Origin: a virus
DNA: 23,019 nucleotides
Virus record (IMG/VR): IMGVR_UViG_3300028423_001069
Span: 1 to 23,019 of that record
Reading direction: 5' to 3' (one strand)
The translations under genes and the position numbers were made by a program. The notes beneath the pieces were generated by a model that was not told where the DNA came from, made no database searches, and saw only the letters and a list, made by a program, of their open reading frames with translations. This document shows, one piece after another, positions 6,968-16,500 of the stretch (position 1 is the stretch's first letter; each line of letters begins with the position of its first letter).

Positions 6968-9900
6968 AAGGATTCGTGCCAAGAGAAGCAACAGCAGCCG
7001 CTATTCTATCTAATGCTTCTGCCACTGTTTGAGGAGCAGGAGATTGCCAGTCGCTAGGGGAATTAGCGACATAAGGTAAAGAACCATTTACTCCGTCAAC
7101 TAATAAAGTCGAGTCGTCTGCAAATATGGAACCAATAACTTCTCCGGTTACATTGCCTTTAAGATTAGCTTGAATTTCATTTACTTCTAAAACATTATCC
7201 GACAACTGCATTAACAAGTTGGGCTCTAAGTCAACTCCTTCGTCTGAAGTTTGATACCATTCAAACTTATTCGAGCCGTGAGCCATAATACTTGGACTTG
7301 CAGCAATATAACATTTACTGTACTGATCAACATTGCTTTTGTCTTTACTAGCAATAGCAAACGAACCCTGCCAGTCAATACTTACTCCTTCTGTTAGTAT
7401 GTCGTTATCAAACAAAAAGATTCCGGTGTTCAGCGAGTTGTTAGTTATCGAAGTATCTGTTATGTCAAGTCGTCCGTTTACAAAATTTTCTAAATCGGTG
7501 CTACCCCCCACTGTTCCGTTCTTGTTTATATCAATAGACGAATTTGGAATTTGAACTTTGTCGGTTAAGGTTACAGAGTTAAATGTTACATCTGACGAAG
7601 TATCAACAGCTTGCCCAATAGAGATTGTTCCTGTTGAATAAGAAACACCGGTGCCACCAGTAAGATGAGCATCAACCAATTCTGTTGCAAAATATCTGTT
7701 TGACGTTCCTTCGGTGATATCGTCTGTGGTTTTTGTAGCTAGGTCATTGTCAAAATCACTTGATTTATAGTTTGTAACCGAAAACTCGCCTGTTGATTGG
7801 TTATAGTTTAAATCGCCTGTTGCTGAAAAGTGAGCTCTGACTTCTGCTGCGCTAGGCCCAATATAGGTAAAAATACCAGTTGAATTATCATACGATAATG
7901 ACCCGTCGCCGCCGGTATCTGTTACCGAAAGTGCTTGTCTAGCATCTGTGTCGGTATATTTTACCAGGGAAAACTCACCTGTTGATTGGTTATAATTTAA
8001 ATCTCCAGTTGCGGTAAACAAACCACGTACATCGGTTTCAGTTAAAATATCAACAGAATTAGAAATTACACCTGTTTGTGCGTCATAGGTAAGATCGCCC
8101 GAGGCACTAATAGCTGCACGAGCTCGATCTTCTGTAAAATACATTGTTCCGCTTGTGGGCGTTGCTGCAGGGTCTTCTGCTAAGGTACTGGTATTTTGAT
8201 TTCCTAAGCTGGATACAGTGCCATCAACGTCGCCGATTAAATCAGCAAAAACTCTAACAAATGTAACATCTCTGTCAGTGCCTACATCTTGTCCTATAGA
8301 AATGTCGCCATCACTAAAAGTAACACCAACTCCGCCACCAAGATAAGACTCTATAAAACTATCGCTATAGTATCGATTAAATGTACCTTCAGGAAGATCA
8401 TCAGTCGTTTTGTTTATAAAATTAATTTCGTTGTTATCACTGTCGACAAGTGTAATACCAGTTGACGAAAATACCGAACCAGTTAAATTACCTTCAAAAT
8501 CTTCTGCTTCAAACGTATCGGTTCCGACTGTCCATTTATTATCAGTTTCGTTCCATAAAAATTGTTTATTACCGAAAGTGCCTCGTTCTACTTCTATTCC
8601 AGCACTTTCAGTAGGATTAGTACCAACATAATTTGCATTTAGAACAATTATATTATCAGAAAGGAGGATTGTCTCAGTATTAATTGTAGTAGTTGTACCA
8701 TTTACAATCAAGTCAGAATTTACAGTAACTTGATTAAATATTACGTCTTTGTCAGTTCCGACGTCTTGTCCGATTGATATTGTGCCATTAGAATAAAAAA
8801 CACCCGTTCCGCCTTGTAGATAACTGTCTACGTCACTATCTTTGTAAGTTGTTACTGAAAAAACTCCAGTATTATTGTCGAAGATTAAATCACCGCCTGC
8901 AGAAAATAAATTTCGTATTTCGTTGTCAGTTCTATTAAACAGTATAAAATTGCCGGTTTCTGAATTATATGATAAATCGCCAGATGCGCTGAATAACGAT
9001 CTTATTTCAGCATCGGTTCTTTCGTTAAAAGAAAACACGCCGGTTTCGGTATCATAAGATAAATCTCCCGCAGCATTAAGACTTTGTCTAGCACGAGACG
9101 TTAAAAAATAAAGATTAGAAGTGCCTTCAGTAACATCGTCTGTGGTTTTTGTAGCTAGGTCGTTATCAAAATCAGCAGACTTATAAGTTACTAGAGAAAA
9201 TTCACCAATTGAACTGTCGTATGATAAGTCTCCTGCACTGCTAAACAAATCTCTAACTTCTTGATCGGTTCTTTCAGTAAACGAAAATGTTCCGGTTAAT
9301 GGCTCATATTCTATATCTCCACCTGCAAAAAGATCTGACCTTGCAATATATAAAGTATCATTTGCAAAATCACTTAATGCAGTTGGCACACCATCGAGTA
9401 CTTCGTAGGGAATATATCCGCTTACTCCGTCGACTAATAAAGTTGAATCATCAGCATATACCGATCCTATTACATCACCGTCGTATTTTATTTCGTCTGC
9501 AATGTCTGCGAAATTAACAAAACCAGCGTCGTTGATAAAGGTACTCAAATTAACTTCATCTAGTTTTTTTATATCACCTGCTTCTACAAAAGTTGGTCTC
9601 CAAGCACCGGCTCGAAATTTCAAAAATCTATTAGTCGTATCGCCTACACTAATTACGTCTGCAAATTCAGTTATTGATCTTGTTGATAAAACAACTTCTG
9701 ATAAAAATTCTTGAGTTGGTTCAAACTGCTCAGTAACTCCATTATATTTTAGTACATCTCCGCTCGAAAACTGACTTGATATAACATCGTCTAAGTCTTT
9801 AATGTTCTGAGGAATATCGGGCCTATTGCTGATATTATCCCAATCGAGTGGAGTTATAACAGGAGTATTATCAAGATCGTTAAAATCACCGCTAAAAGCA

Positions 9901-10079
9901 ACATCTGATAGAGTCTTGTTATCGATTAGTATCGAAGAGGCCGAAATAGTACCATCTGTGTCAATGTTACTTGCATTAACTATTCCGCTTCCAAGAAGAT
10001 TTAGACTATCTCCAGACGGAAGCTCTTTTAATCTATTATCGTCATCTCTGTCAAAAATTATTGGGAATCTTTCAGCCAT
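6966..10079 (-). CDS. Tail fibre protein built from GDLxYxxxTGxFS repeats
   Basis: 1037 residues. Residues 253-832 hold nine copies of 'G(D/S)(L/I)xYxxxTGxF' (at about 254, 283, 338, 367, 396, 661, 692, 726, 755), mostly preceded by 'TDxEIRxLFSA', and three longer 'GGxGVxxSxGxISIGQxVxTxxDVxF' units (423, 581, 808). 'KTTDDxxEGTxNxYF' recurs three times. Residues 458-515 (VNGTTTTINTETILLSDNII and FLWNETDNKWTVG) form a motif frequent in marine phage fibres. 'ADDSTLLVDGVxGxxPY' occurs twice, near 209 and near the C-terminus. The end (QTVAEALDRIAAAVASLG) is a helical cap. No S74 domain, collar or enzyme motif is seen. The ATG is 1 nt after the upstream oxygenase stop with no clear Shine-Dalgarno, suggesting translational coupling. 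Confidence 0.85.
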   Translation of the reverse strand: MAERFPIIFDRDDDNRLKELPSGDSLNLLGSGIVNASNIDTDGTISASSILIDNKTLSDVAFSGDFNDLDNTPVITPLDWDNISNRPDIPQNIKDLDDVISSQFSSGDVLKYNGVTEQFEPTQEFLSEVVLSTRSITEFADVISVGDTTNRFLKFRAGAWRPTFVEAGDIKKLDEVNLSTFINDAGFVNFADIADEIKYDGDVIGSVYADDSTLLVDGVSGYIPYEVLDGVPTALSDFANDTLYIARSDLFAGGDIEYEPLTGTFSFTERTDQEVRDLFSSAGDLSYDSSIGEFSLVTYKSADFDNDLATKTTDDVTEGTSNLYFLTSRARQSLNAAGDLSYDTETGVFSFNERTDAEIRSLFSASGDLSYNSETGNFILFNRTDNEIRNLFSAGGDLIFDNNTGVFSVTTYKDSDVDSYLQGGTGVFYSNGTISIGQDVGTDKDVIFNQVTVNSDLIVNGTTTTINTETILLSDNIIVLNANYVGTNPTESAGIEVERGTFGNKQFLWNETDNKWTVGTDTFEAEDFEGNLTGSVFSSTGITLVDSDNNEINFINKTTDDLPEGTFNRYYSDSFIESYLGGGVGVTFSDGDISIGQDVGTDRDVTFVRVFADLIGDVDGTVSSLGNQNTSTLAEDPAATPTSGTMYFTEDRARAAISASGDLTYDAQTGVISNSVDILTETDVRGLFTATGDLNYNQSTGEFSLVKYTDTDARQALSVTDTGGDGSLSYDNSTGIFTYIGPSAAEVRAHFSATGDLNYNQSTGEFSVTNYKSSDFDNDLATKTTDDITEGTSNRYFATELVDAHLTGGTGVSYSTGTISIGQAVDTSSDVTFNSVTLTDKVQIPNSSIDINKNGTVGGSTDLENFVNGRLDITDTSITNNSLNTGIFLFDNDILTEGVSIDWQGSFAIASKDKSNVDQYSKCYIAASPSIMAHGSNKFEWYQTSDEGVDLEPNLLMQLSDNVLEVNEIQANLKGNVTGEVIGSIFADDSTLLVDGVNGSLPYVANSPSDWQSPAPQTVAEALDRIAAAVASLGTNP
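7719..7745. repeat. 27-nt exact direct repeat, copy A (copy B at 9135-9161)
   Basis: The plus-strand sequence beginning ATCGTCTGTGG and ending GCTAGGTC is identical in both places. It encodes part of DLATKTTDD in the fibre. The flanks drift, which suggests recent gene conversion or selection on this linker. Confidence 0.8.
9135..9161. repeat. 27-nt exact direct repeat, copy B (copy A at 7719-7745)
   Basis: Second copy of the repeat described for 7719-7745, in the same reading frame of the same gene, about 1.4 kb away. Confidence 0.8.
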
Positions 10080-10080
10080 A

Positions 10081-10659
10081 TTAAATAAACCATGTTACTA
10101 TTGAAAATCTAGTTCCCTGTGTTACTTCTAGCACTTCGTGTGGATACATAAAATTAGAAGGAAACATAAGAACCGATCCTTTCTTTATACTGTATTTAAC
10201 ACTTCCTTGAAAAAAACCAAATTCGCCGCCTGAATAATCATTATTCAAACCAAAAATTGCCGTAACAGCTCGAGGATGTTGTTTATAAGAATCTGTATGT
10301 TCTTTGTAAAATTGACCTTCTTCATATTTAAGAAGCATATATCCGCAATCTTCTTCAATTTTGCAAAGAGGAAAGTCTGCATTATATGCACTTATAGATC
10401 GACCAGCTGCTTCCCAAACCAACTTATCAATATTATATCGAGTGTCCCAGTTTCGATGTAACGATTCTGGCATTGAAATCGGAATGCTTTCGACGTTTCG
10501 TACTGATCTATCTAAAACATCATTACCTACTTTCGAAGCAAGCCATTCATCTGTTTCTCCATATTCTGAAATTATTCGATCGCATACATCTTCGGGAATA
10601 ATATCATCATATACTTTAATATAGTTTGAGAGTGCGTTTACAATTTCTTCATTAAACAT
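10081..10659 (-). CDS. 2OG-Fe(II) oxygenase, prolyl-4-hydroxylase-like
   Basis: 192 residues. The double-stranded beta-helix core carries H121-T-D123 (KEHTDSYKQHP) and H174 (YPHEV) as iron ligands and R184 (GTRFSIVTWF) as the 2-oxoglutarate anchor. The spacer NDYSGGEFGFF (140-150) is the typical '(N/D)xxxGGE' stretch. All expected catalytic residues are present, so the enzyme should be active as a 2-oxoglutarate- and oxygen-dependent hydroxylase. The substrate is unknown; the position between collar and fibre genes suggests virion proteins, but host proteins are possible. It follows the second oxygenase by 4 nt and is 1 nt before the 1037-residue fibre gene. Cytoplasmic; no signal peptide. 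Confidence 0.85.
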   Translation of the reverse strand: MFNEEIVNALSNYIKVYDDIIPEDVCDRIISEYGETDEWLASKVGNDVLDRSVRNVESIPISMPESLHRNWDTRYNIDKLVWEAAGRSISAYNADFPLCKIEEDCGYMLLKYEEGQFYKEHTDSYKQHPRAVTAIFGLNNDYSGGEFGFFQGSVKYSIKKGSVLMFPSNFMYPHEVLEVTQGTRFSIVTWFI

Positions 10660-10663
10660 TTAA

Positions 10664-11206
10664 TCATTTCCTTTTGTCAAAATAAGCCCAACAATTTTCT
10701 CCGAACGCCCTTACGTAGTGCATAAAAACTTGAATATGTTTTTCTCCTTGGAACGAATCTCGCCAGTGCTCTGCAACTGTACCTCTATATACAAGAGCAT
10801 CGCCGGGATTTAGATTTATACTTTTTTCTTCTCCTTGAGGATTTTTAATAAAAATTGGCCAGTTATATCTGTCTTGGCTAAGATTCATTGTCATGCTAAT
10901 TTCACATGCTGGCCGGTCTAGGTGACGATCTAAAATTTCCCCGTTTTGATACACTCTCGAATATGCATAAGTAGGAAGTAGCTGTTCCTTAACAATACCG
11001 TTCATTTTTGGAGTAAGTTCTACCATAAGTCTTACAAAAGGCATGAAATCGTACATCGCAATTGATTTAGGACATTGCTCATCGTAAATCGCCATTGGAC
11101 TATTTTTTGCAAAATTTTCAAACTCTGCTGCTAGCATTTCTGCTCTTTCGCTGGGTATCATTTCTTTTACTAGTATGTAGTTGTTTTGTTTTAATTCTTT
11201 ATTCAT
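10664..11206 (-). CDS. Second 2OG-Fe(II) oxygenase-like protein
   Basis: 180 residues from the ATG at 11206-11204 (MNKELKQNN). H95-L-D97 (DRHLDRPACEIS) and H137 (AEHWRD) fit the iron triad, and NLNPGDALVYRG (121-132) is the strand and turn before the distal His, as in other phage oxygenases. At the position expected for the 2-oxoglutarate-binding Arg the sequence is GEKHIQVFMHYV, so Lys146 or His147 would have to substitute; activity is therefore less certain than for the neighbour. It is only distantly related to that neighbour, so this is a pair of different oxygenases and not a recent duplication. An upstream in-frame TTG (11239) lies inside the preceding gene and is not preferred. The gap to the previous stop is 2 nt. 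Confidence 0.72.
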   Translation of the reverse strand: MNKELKQNNYILVKEMIPSERAEMLAAEFENFAKNSPMAIYDEQCPKSIAMYDFMPFVRLMVELTPKMNGIVKEQLLPTYAYSRVYQNGEILDRHLDRPACEISMTMNLSQDRYNWPIFIKNPQGEEKSINLNPGDALVYRGTVAEHWRDSFQGEKHIQVFMHYVRAFGENCWAYFDKRK

Positions 11207-11208
11207 AA

Positions 11209-11718
11209 TTAAAAATTGTATGACCTTGCAAGTTCCCAAATTCGATCTATATCTTTTTGTGTTAAATCAAGGAATTCTAACAATGACTGTATTTCTGGGT
11301 CAGTCTTCCTCCAAGTTTGAACATGATTTAGATAGATTTTTTCTCTAAATGTTCTATCAGTCGAAGCAGCCCAAATTTCAAATCTATCAGCAAGTTTAAA
11401 TTCCTCTAGTGCTCTTAATATACCAACTGTTGCAGCAGTTAAAAGCTCTTCTTCTCTAGTTGATTTAGATAATTCTTCGTCTCTTTTGTTTATTTCGTGC
11501 TCGGCCCACTCCCATAATTTATAAGCAATTGAAAAATCATAATCATAGACTTTTCCTTGAAATGGATCATGTTCAACCCAAATTTCCTTGCCTTCTTGTA
11601 TTATCATTGTAATGTCTTCGTCGAAATGATTACTTGCATCGAAATCAAGTACTCTTTCATCGTAAAGACCGATTTCGTCTATAACAAGATCAATATATCT
11701 TCTTGGTATTTTTTTCAT
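11209..11718 (-). CDS. Unrecognised acidic helical protein
   Basis: 169 residues, not recognised. It starts KKIPRRYIDLVIDEIGLYDE, is rich in acidic and aromatic residues (EIWVEHDPFQGKVYDYDFS, AYKLWEWAEHEI), and is mostly helical in the second half (EELLTAATVGILRALEEF, then LSLEFLDLTQ-type helices ending RIWELARSYNF). No Cys pairs, signal peptide, membrane segment or catalytic motif are visible. Its RBS (GGAG) lies within the last codons of the upstream collar gene, and the gap to the oxygenase ATG is 2 nt, so it is translated with the collar and oxygenase genes. An assembly chaperone or oxygenase partner is possible but unsupported. Confidence 0.7.
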   Translation of the reverse strand: MKKIPRRYIDLVIDEIGLYDERVLDFDASNHFDEDITMIIQEGKEIWVEHDPFQGKVYDYDFSIAYKLWEWAEHEINKRDEELSKSTREEELLTAATVGILRALEEFKLADRFEIWAASTDRTFREKIYLNHVQTWRKTDPEIQSLLEFLDLTQKDIDRIWELARSYNF

Positions 11719-11720
11719 TC

Positions 11721-12323
11721 TTATTCTCCAACTTTCATAATAAAGTATAATGCACGAAACGGTGGGCGATTTTCGTGAGGGTCGCTTTCTCCTGCAGATC
11801 CGATAGAAATATCGTCTGTGCTAATTGGATGAGTATGATCGCCCGCTGTTCCAAATGACACACTGTGACTATGTTGGCCTCTTGCGGCTAAATTAATAGT
11901 TCTAGCACTTGAAGGTCCTGTTACACCCCTGGTAAACGGAACTCTGCCAGAACTTGGAGTAGTTAGTGCTCCGTTTACAGGATGATTATGTGACGGCGTG
12001 TTACCTACACTTACATTATGAGAGTGCGAACCAGCTAAATTAACATTTAGAGTCGATGAATGAGTATGCTGAGGTATTTCAGGAGATTGTAGGACTACTG
12101 TGTCACTTCCGCCGACGTCTCCTATATTACGAGTATTGCCGGCTCCTAACACAAATTGATTTCTTAAATCTGGTGTACCATTTTGCCCGTTACAGATTTT
12201 CCAACCATCTGGTAATTCTTCTAGAGGCTTCTGCCATATAACAATAGCTCCTACCGGTAACCCTGTAGGTTGAATACTAGAGTCGGGGAATTGTACACCA
12301 GTTGAAACTAAACTTGTACTCAT
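11721..12323 (-). CDS. Tail collar-domain protein, third copy (short-tail-fibre type)
   Basis: 200 residues. The collar fold is marked by LPVGAIVIW (22-30), LPDGWKICNGQNGTPDLR (37-54) and FVLGAG (57-62), ending PHENRPPFRALYFI. Between them are five HxH motifs: 86/88, 100/102, 112/114, 151/153, 163/165. In T4 gp12 and gp37, His residues of this kind coordinate metal ions along the trimer axis, so a metal-threaded trimeric needle is inferred. It is the last of three tandem paralogues. Its ATG overlaps the upstream copy's stop as ATGA (12320-12323). It is probably a receptor-binding or short tail fibre tip component. Confidence 0.85.
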   Translation of the reverse strand: MSTSLVSTGVQFPDSSIQPTGLPVGAIVIWQKPLEELPDGWKICNGQNGTPDLRNQFVLGAGNTRNIGDVGGSDTVVLQSPEIPQHTHSSTLNVNLAGSHSHNVSVGNTPSHNHPVNGALTTPSSGRVPFTRGVTGPSSARTINLAARGQHSHSVSFGTAGDHTHPISTDDISIGSAGESDPHENRPPFRALYFIMKVGE

Positions 12324-12919
12324 GTTGATACCTCCATTATGAAAGCTAAGGCATAGTAAGGAGGTCTATTTTCATGAGGGTCGGCATTATTCAAACTAGG
12401 AGTGTCGCCTACGTTCACTGTTACAGGATGTTTATGGTCTGGTGCTTCGCTCACACTTGAAGGATGACTGTGACTACCTCCGCCGCCTGAATTAAATTTA
12501 AAAGCAAATTTTTCAAAACCGTTTGATTCGTAATTTAGGGCGCCTGTAGCATCTACATTTAAATTTGAAGAATGACTGTGTGATGGTCGAGTACTTGTTG
12601 TTTTATTCGAATGGGAGTGTGATCCTCCAGGATCTACTGCTACATTTTCAACTGGATGAGAATGCTGAGGTAATTTAGGTTGACTAAGAACTGTTGTTTT
12701 CTCCCCTCCTGTTTCGTTTAGCGAATATTTGTCACCGGCTCCTACAATAAAATAATTTCTTAAATCTATGGTTCCATTTTGGCCGTCGCAAAGATACCAT
12801 CCTGACGGAATATTTTCAATAAATCCACCCCAAATAATAATTGACCCAGCAGGCAATGCTGATTCTTGAACAGTTTCATTAGGAAATTTAATTCCTTGAT
12901 TTACAAGTTCTGTGCTCAT
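12320..12919 (-). CDS. Tail collar-domain protein, second copy
   Basis: 199 residues: LPAGSIIIWGG (22-32), IPSGWYLCDGQNGTIDLR (37-54), FIVGAG (57-62), PHENRPPYYALAFIM (181-195). HxH motifs at 86/88, 101/103, 114/116, 150/152 and 162/164 are in nearly the same register as in the neighbours. The N-terminus (STELVNQGIKFPNETVQESA) matches the other two copies, so all three probably dock on the same partner. The segment between 117 and 149 differs most and includes a Gly-rich GGGG. It abuts the first copy (ATG at 12919, stop at 12920) and overlaps the third by 4 nt. Confidence 0.85.
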   Translation of the reverse strand: MSTELVNQGIKFPNETVQESALPAGSIIIWGGFIENIPSGWYLCDGQNGTIDLRNYFIVGAGDKYSLNETGGEKTTVLSQPKLPQHSHPVENVAVDPGGSHSHSNKTTSTRPSHSHSSNLNVDATGALNYESNGFEKFAFKFNSGGGGSHSHPSSVSEAPDHKHPVTVNVGDTPSLNNADPHENRPPYYALAFIMEVST

Positions 12920-13513
12920 CTATAACCTCATCAAAAACATCAAACAAAAAAATGGCGGTAAGTTGTTATGATCGTCGCTATTTCCGATTTCTCCCAAAGT
13001 TATTGACCCAGTGTGTGTATGGGCTCCTTCGTTGCTTATGTTTCCTACAGAGTGTCCATGCGAATCTGCAGGATTAATACTTCCAGTGTTAAGAGAGTCT
13101 GGGCCTGGCAATCTTCCAGCATAGTTAAAAGGAGGCGGAACAGCTAATGCAACTGGAGAATAAGGATGAGAATGCGCTGGAACAGTGCTTACGCTACTGC
13201 TATGACTGTGTTTACCTCCTTCTCCTGTTTCGCCCGACGACGATGACGAATGACTATGTTTGGGGATATTAGGCGATGCTAGCATTACCGTTTCGGCACC
13301 ACCAGTTGAATTTTCGATGTATTCATCGCCAGCACCGACGACAAATTTGTCTCTAAGATCCGGTGTGTCTTGCAAGCCGTCACAAAGAGCCCAACCTTGC
13401 GGTATGTTACTTATATCACCATACCACATAATAATTCCTTTTTGTGGTAAAGCCTTTGTTTGCGTAGAATTATCAGGAAATTCTACCCCTGAATCTAATA
13501 AGCTTGTAGCCAT
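12920..13513 (-). CDS. Tail collar-domain protein, first copy
   Basis: 197 residues: LPQKGIIMWYG (22-32), IPQGWALCDG and TPDLRDKFVVGAG (50-62). HxH motifs at 86/88, 102/104, 114/116, 152/154 and 165/167. The C-terminus has DDHNNLPPFFCLMFLM where the other copies have DPHENRPP, so this one is the most diverged there. A Pro-rich loop (AVPPPFNYAGRLPGP) occupies the variable segment. The ATG directly abuts the stop of the 2601-residue fibre gene, so the three collars are likely translated with it. Role as for the other collar copies, inferred. Confidence 0.85.
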   Translation of the reverse strand: MATSLLDSGVEFPDNSTQTKALPQKGIIMWYGDISNIPQGWALCDGLQDTPDLRDKFVVGAGDEYIENSTGGAETVMLASPNIPKHSHSSSSSGETGEGGKHSHSSSVSTVPAHSHPYSPVALAVPPPFNYAGRLPGPDSLNTGSINPADSHGHSVGNISNEGAHTHTGSITLGEIGNSDDHNNLPPFFCLMFLMRL

Positions 13514-16500
13514 TTATAATCTACCTTTTAACTCTTCTACCATTGTCCCTAAATCTTTAATTGCTTCTATTAACAAAGGAACTAGTTTTTCGTATTGAAC
13601 AGTTTTATAATCTTTTCCCGATTTGGAAGTAACACTGTCGCCTTTATTTAGTGCGTCAAATGGTGCCATCTTGACCGCTTCTGGCATAACTTTTTCTATT
13701 TCTTGTGCAATTACACCTACTGATTTTTCATCTCTAAATCCTTTGTCTAGGGCAAGTTCATTTGGAGAATATGTTACGCCGCTAATTAATTTAATCCTCT
13801 CGTAGGCATGACTTATTTTTTCGATATCTTTTTTCAAACGTTTGTCCGAAAAGTGAGAAACTATATCTCCAGTAGCTCTTATTTCTCCAGCAACTCCAGA
13901 AGCAGGTGTACCTACACCTAGAGAAGCAACTTGTAGAGATGCATCGCTGTCTGCACCTAAATTCCTCCATTCCGAATTATGATATCCTTCGAATGCATCT
14001 GTTTCTGTATTAAAACGGATCACACCGGCTGTGGGTGTATTAGTTCTATCGGCGGTATCTCCTATAGGAACTACCAATCTTCCTCCGGAAACAATCAGAC
14101 CGTTTTCTACTTCGACTTGACTCAAAGTTCTTACCGATGTTTCATCTATCACCATTCTTTCAGATCCGTTTGTAACAAATCCTATTACATTATCAGCAGA
14201 ATTACTGAACCCGGTTCCGTTACCGATTCCGATCCCAGTTGAATTTGAATCTCCTTCATTATTTGCTTCAATGAAGTTTGTATAAAGCCAATTAGTAGAA
14301 ATCCACCCATTTTCTGAGTAGGAATCTGAATTTAATTGAAACGTGCTAGCATCTTCTCTGTTGTCGCCGCCGACTGACAGACTGTCAGGAACAGATGTAA
14401 TTGTTTTTCCGTTTGCATTACTTGAACTTTCAGAAGAAAACACTGTGTCTCCTCCCGGTGTCCTAAAACGAACTACTCCTCCGGAATAGGTTATAATATC
14501 ATTTTGATTTAGTTGCAACCCTTCAGCAGCTACAAAACCTCTGGTATCTCTTCGTACAATAGTATTTGGCGAAGTATTATTAGTTACCGTTGTAGTAGCA
14601 TAGACATCATTATCTTCATCTATTTTTACTAAAGCATCTCCTCCGGTAGTAACCTGTTGTACCGAAGTTGGTCTCACTTCATAATTTTCGAGTGTAGTTG
14701 CATTAGAAATATTGTTACTGCTGTCAAATGTTCCAACAATGTCAATCAAATATAATACCGATTTATGAATTATTCTTGCTTGAACAGTTCCGGTTGCACC
14801 ACTTGTTAATTGTTGTATAATATCTCCAGGCTCTGCTGATACATCTCCATTTAGTTCTAATTTTGTTACTGAAGTTGTAGTCCAGTTATTACCGTCGAAG
14901 TCATTGTCTTCAAGACCTGATCCGTATTTTATCACATCACTGAAAGATATCGATTCTGTGTCACCCGTGTTTGTGTTTACTCTTCCGTATAATTCATACT
15001 GATTAACCAGCGGTAATTCCGCAAAAGCAATTCCGTTGTTTTTTATTCGAACGTAGCCGTCCTGTGTTTCAAAATTTTCGTCTGAAAATGTTGCTAAACC
15101 AAGGTCCGATTGTGTTTTGCTTGAAGTCCCGTTCCAGCCTGTTACTGCATCTTGCTCGACAAATGTATCAGCTTTTTGCATCGATAGTTTATTTTGTTGA
15201 ATACCTGCATTAGCTGCTATATCTGTATTAAGTAACGAGTCATTCTTAATTTGCAAATTTAAATCAGTATTAGATTGATTTCTAGTTGCAGTTATTTCGA
15301 TTACTGAATTTGATGTAATCTCTCCGTTTGCAAATTCGTTGTATGGACCTTCTAGAATTTCTGTGATTTCGTTGCCATCTGATACTTCGTCATTTTTTGA
15401 AAACACCCCAGAAATTTCTCTGTATGTAATAATATCAACATTGTTATAGATACCGTCACTGATATTTTGCTTGTCGACAATTTCTCCGATAGGAGTTCCG
15501 ACCGGAGAACTGCTAATTTCAAATTGACTACCAGGTTGCCAATTTGCTGGATCGGTTGCGTTTACAAAAATTCTTTTGTGACCGGTTGATACTAAAAATT
15601 GACTTCCTTCTAGAGAATTAATTTCGATGTCTTTTAAATCTGTAAACTTATTGTAATTTTGTGCAATTTCGTCTACATAACTCTTATTAGTAGCAGTTTT
15701 AGGATCATTATCGGGATCGTCTAGATTTTTAATCTGGTTGTTCCCCATATCTATTGAACCTATCATTGCTGCAATTCCGTTAAGTGGAAGATAACCCGAA
15801 CCTAACGTACCTGAAACAGTATTTCCGACAGAATCTAAACCTAATCTTTTATTAACATAACCAACTATCGCTTTTTCTACAGGAACAGCATTTTCTGAAA
15901 CGTCTGCCATTGTATCGTCTATAGAAAATTCGTCTATACTAACACCTTTCTTGAAACCTAATTGATTAATATCTGTTATACCGATTTCACCAGAAAAACT
16001 TATTGAACCTTGTGCTTGATCAACATTAAAGAAACGACCAACTCTAAAAAATCCAAACTGGTCTGTGCTTACCCAAAATACTCTGCCTTTTCGTCTTTCC
16101 CAAACCTGCGCACTCGATGCAGTTGGTTCGTTTGTATAGAACGGAGCCAAACTATTTACAGGATCGCCTAAAATTACATTCGGATAGTTTGAATCGTTAT
16201 AGCCCCCGGTTCCGATTTGCGTAAAGTCATGTCCGGTTGCCCTACAGAGAGAAATGCTTTTTGTGATTTCTCCTGTAGTGTCTTCAGGTAATCCAGCATA
16301 TAACACTCTATCTTCAGTAAACGGTTGAGAAATTCCAGTACCGCCGCTGGTAATATCCGTTATAGGACTGCTTGAAATTGTTATTTTAGCTGCATTATTG
16401 TCGAACGCAGCTCCTGTACCTGACCCCGAATTCTGTGCAGTAAAGGTATCTCCGTTTTCGTAGGTGACTCCGCTTGTATCTGCAACAGCGTTCCAGTCTG

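Larger units (their letters stand above)
7584..9323 (-). repeat. Coding repeat array of the 1037-residue fibre
   Basis: This is the DNA for residues 253-832. Most copies have diverged at DNA level, but some segments are nearly identical, for instance a 27-nt exact match between 7719-7745 and 9135-9161, and a long near-match between 7780-7823 and 7969-8012. Recent duplication or recombination between fibre units is inferred. Confidence 0.75.

Noticed and set aside
7584-9323. CRISPR-like appearance of the repeated DNA
   Set aside because: Repeats are in frame, diverged, unequally spaced and encode fibre modules.
11207-11239. TTG start extending the second oxygenase by 11 residues
   Set aside because: It would lie inside the upstream gene; the ATG at 11206, 2 nt after that gene's stop, fits the spacing of the neighbours.
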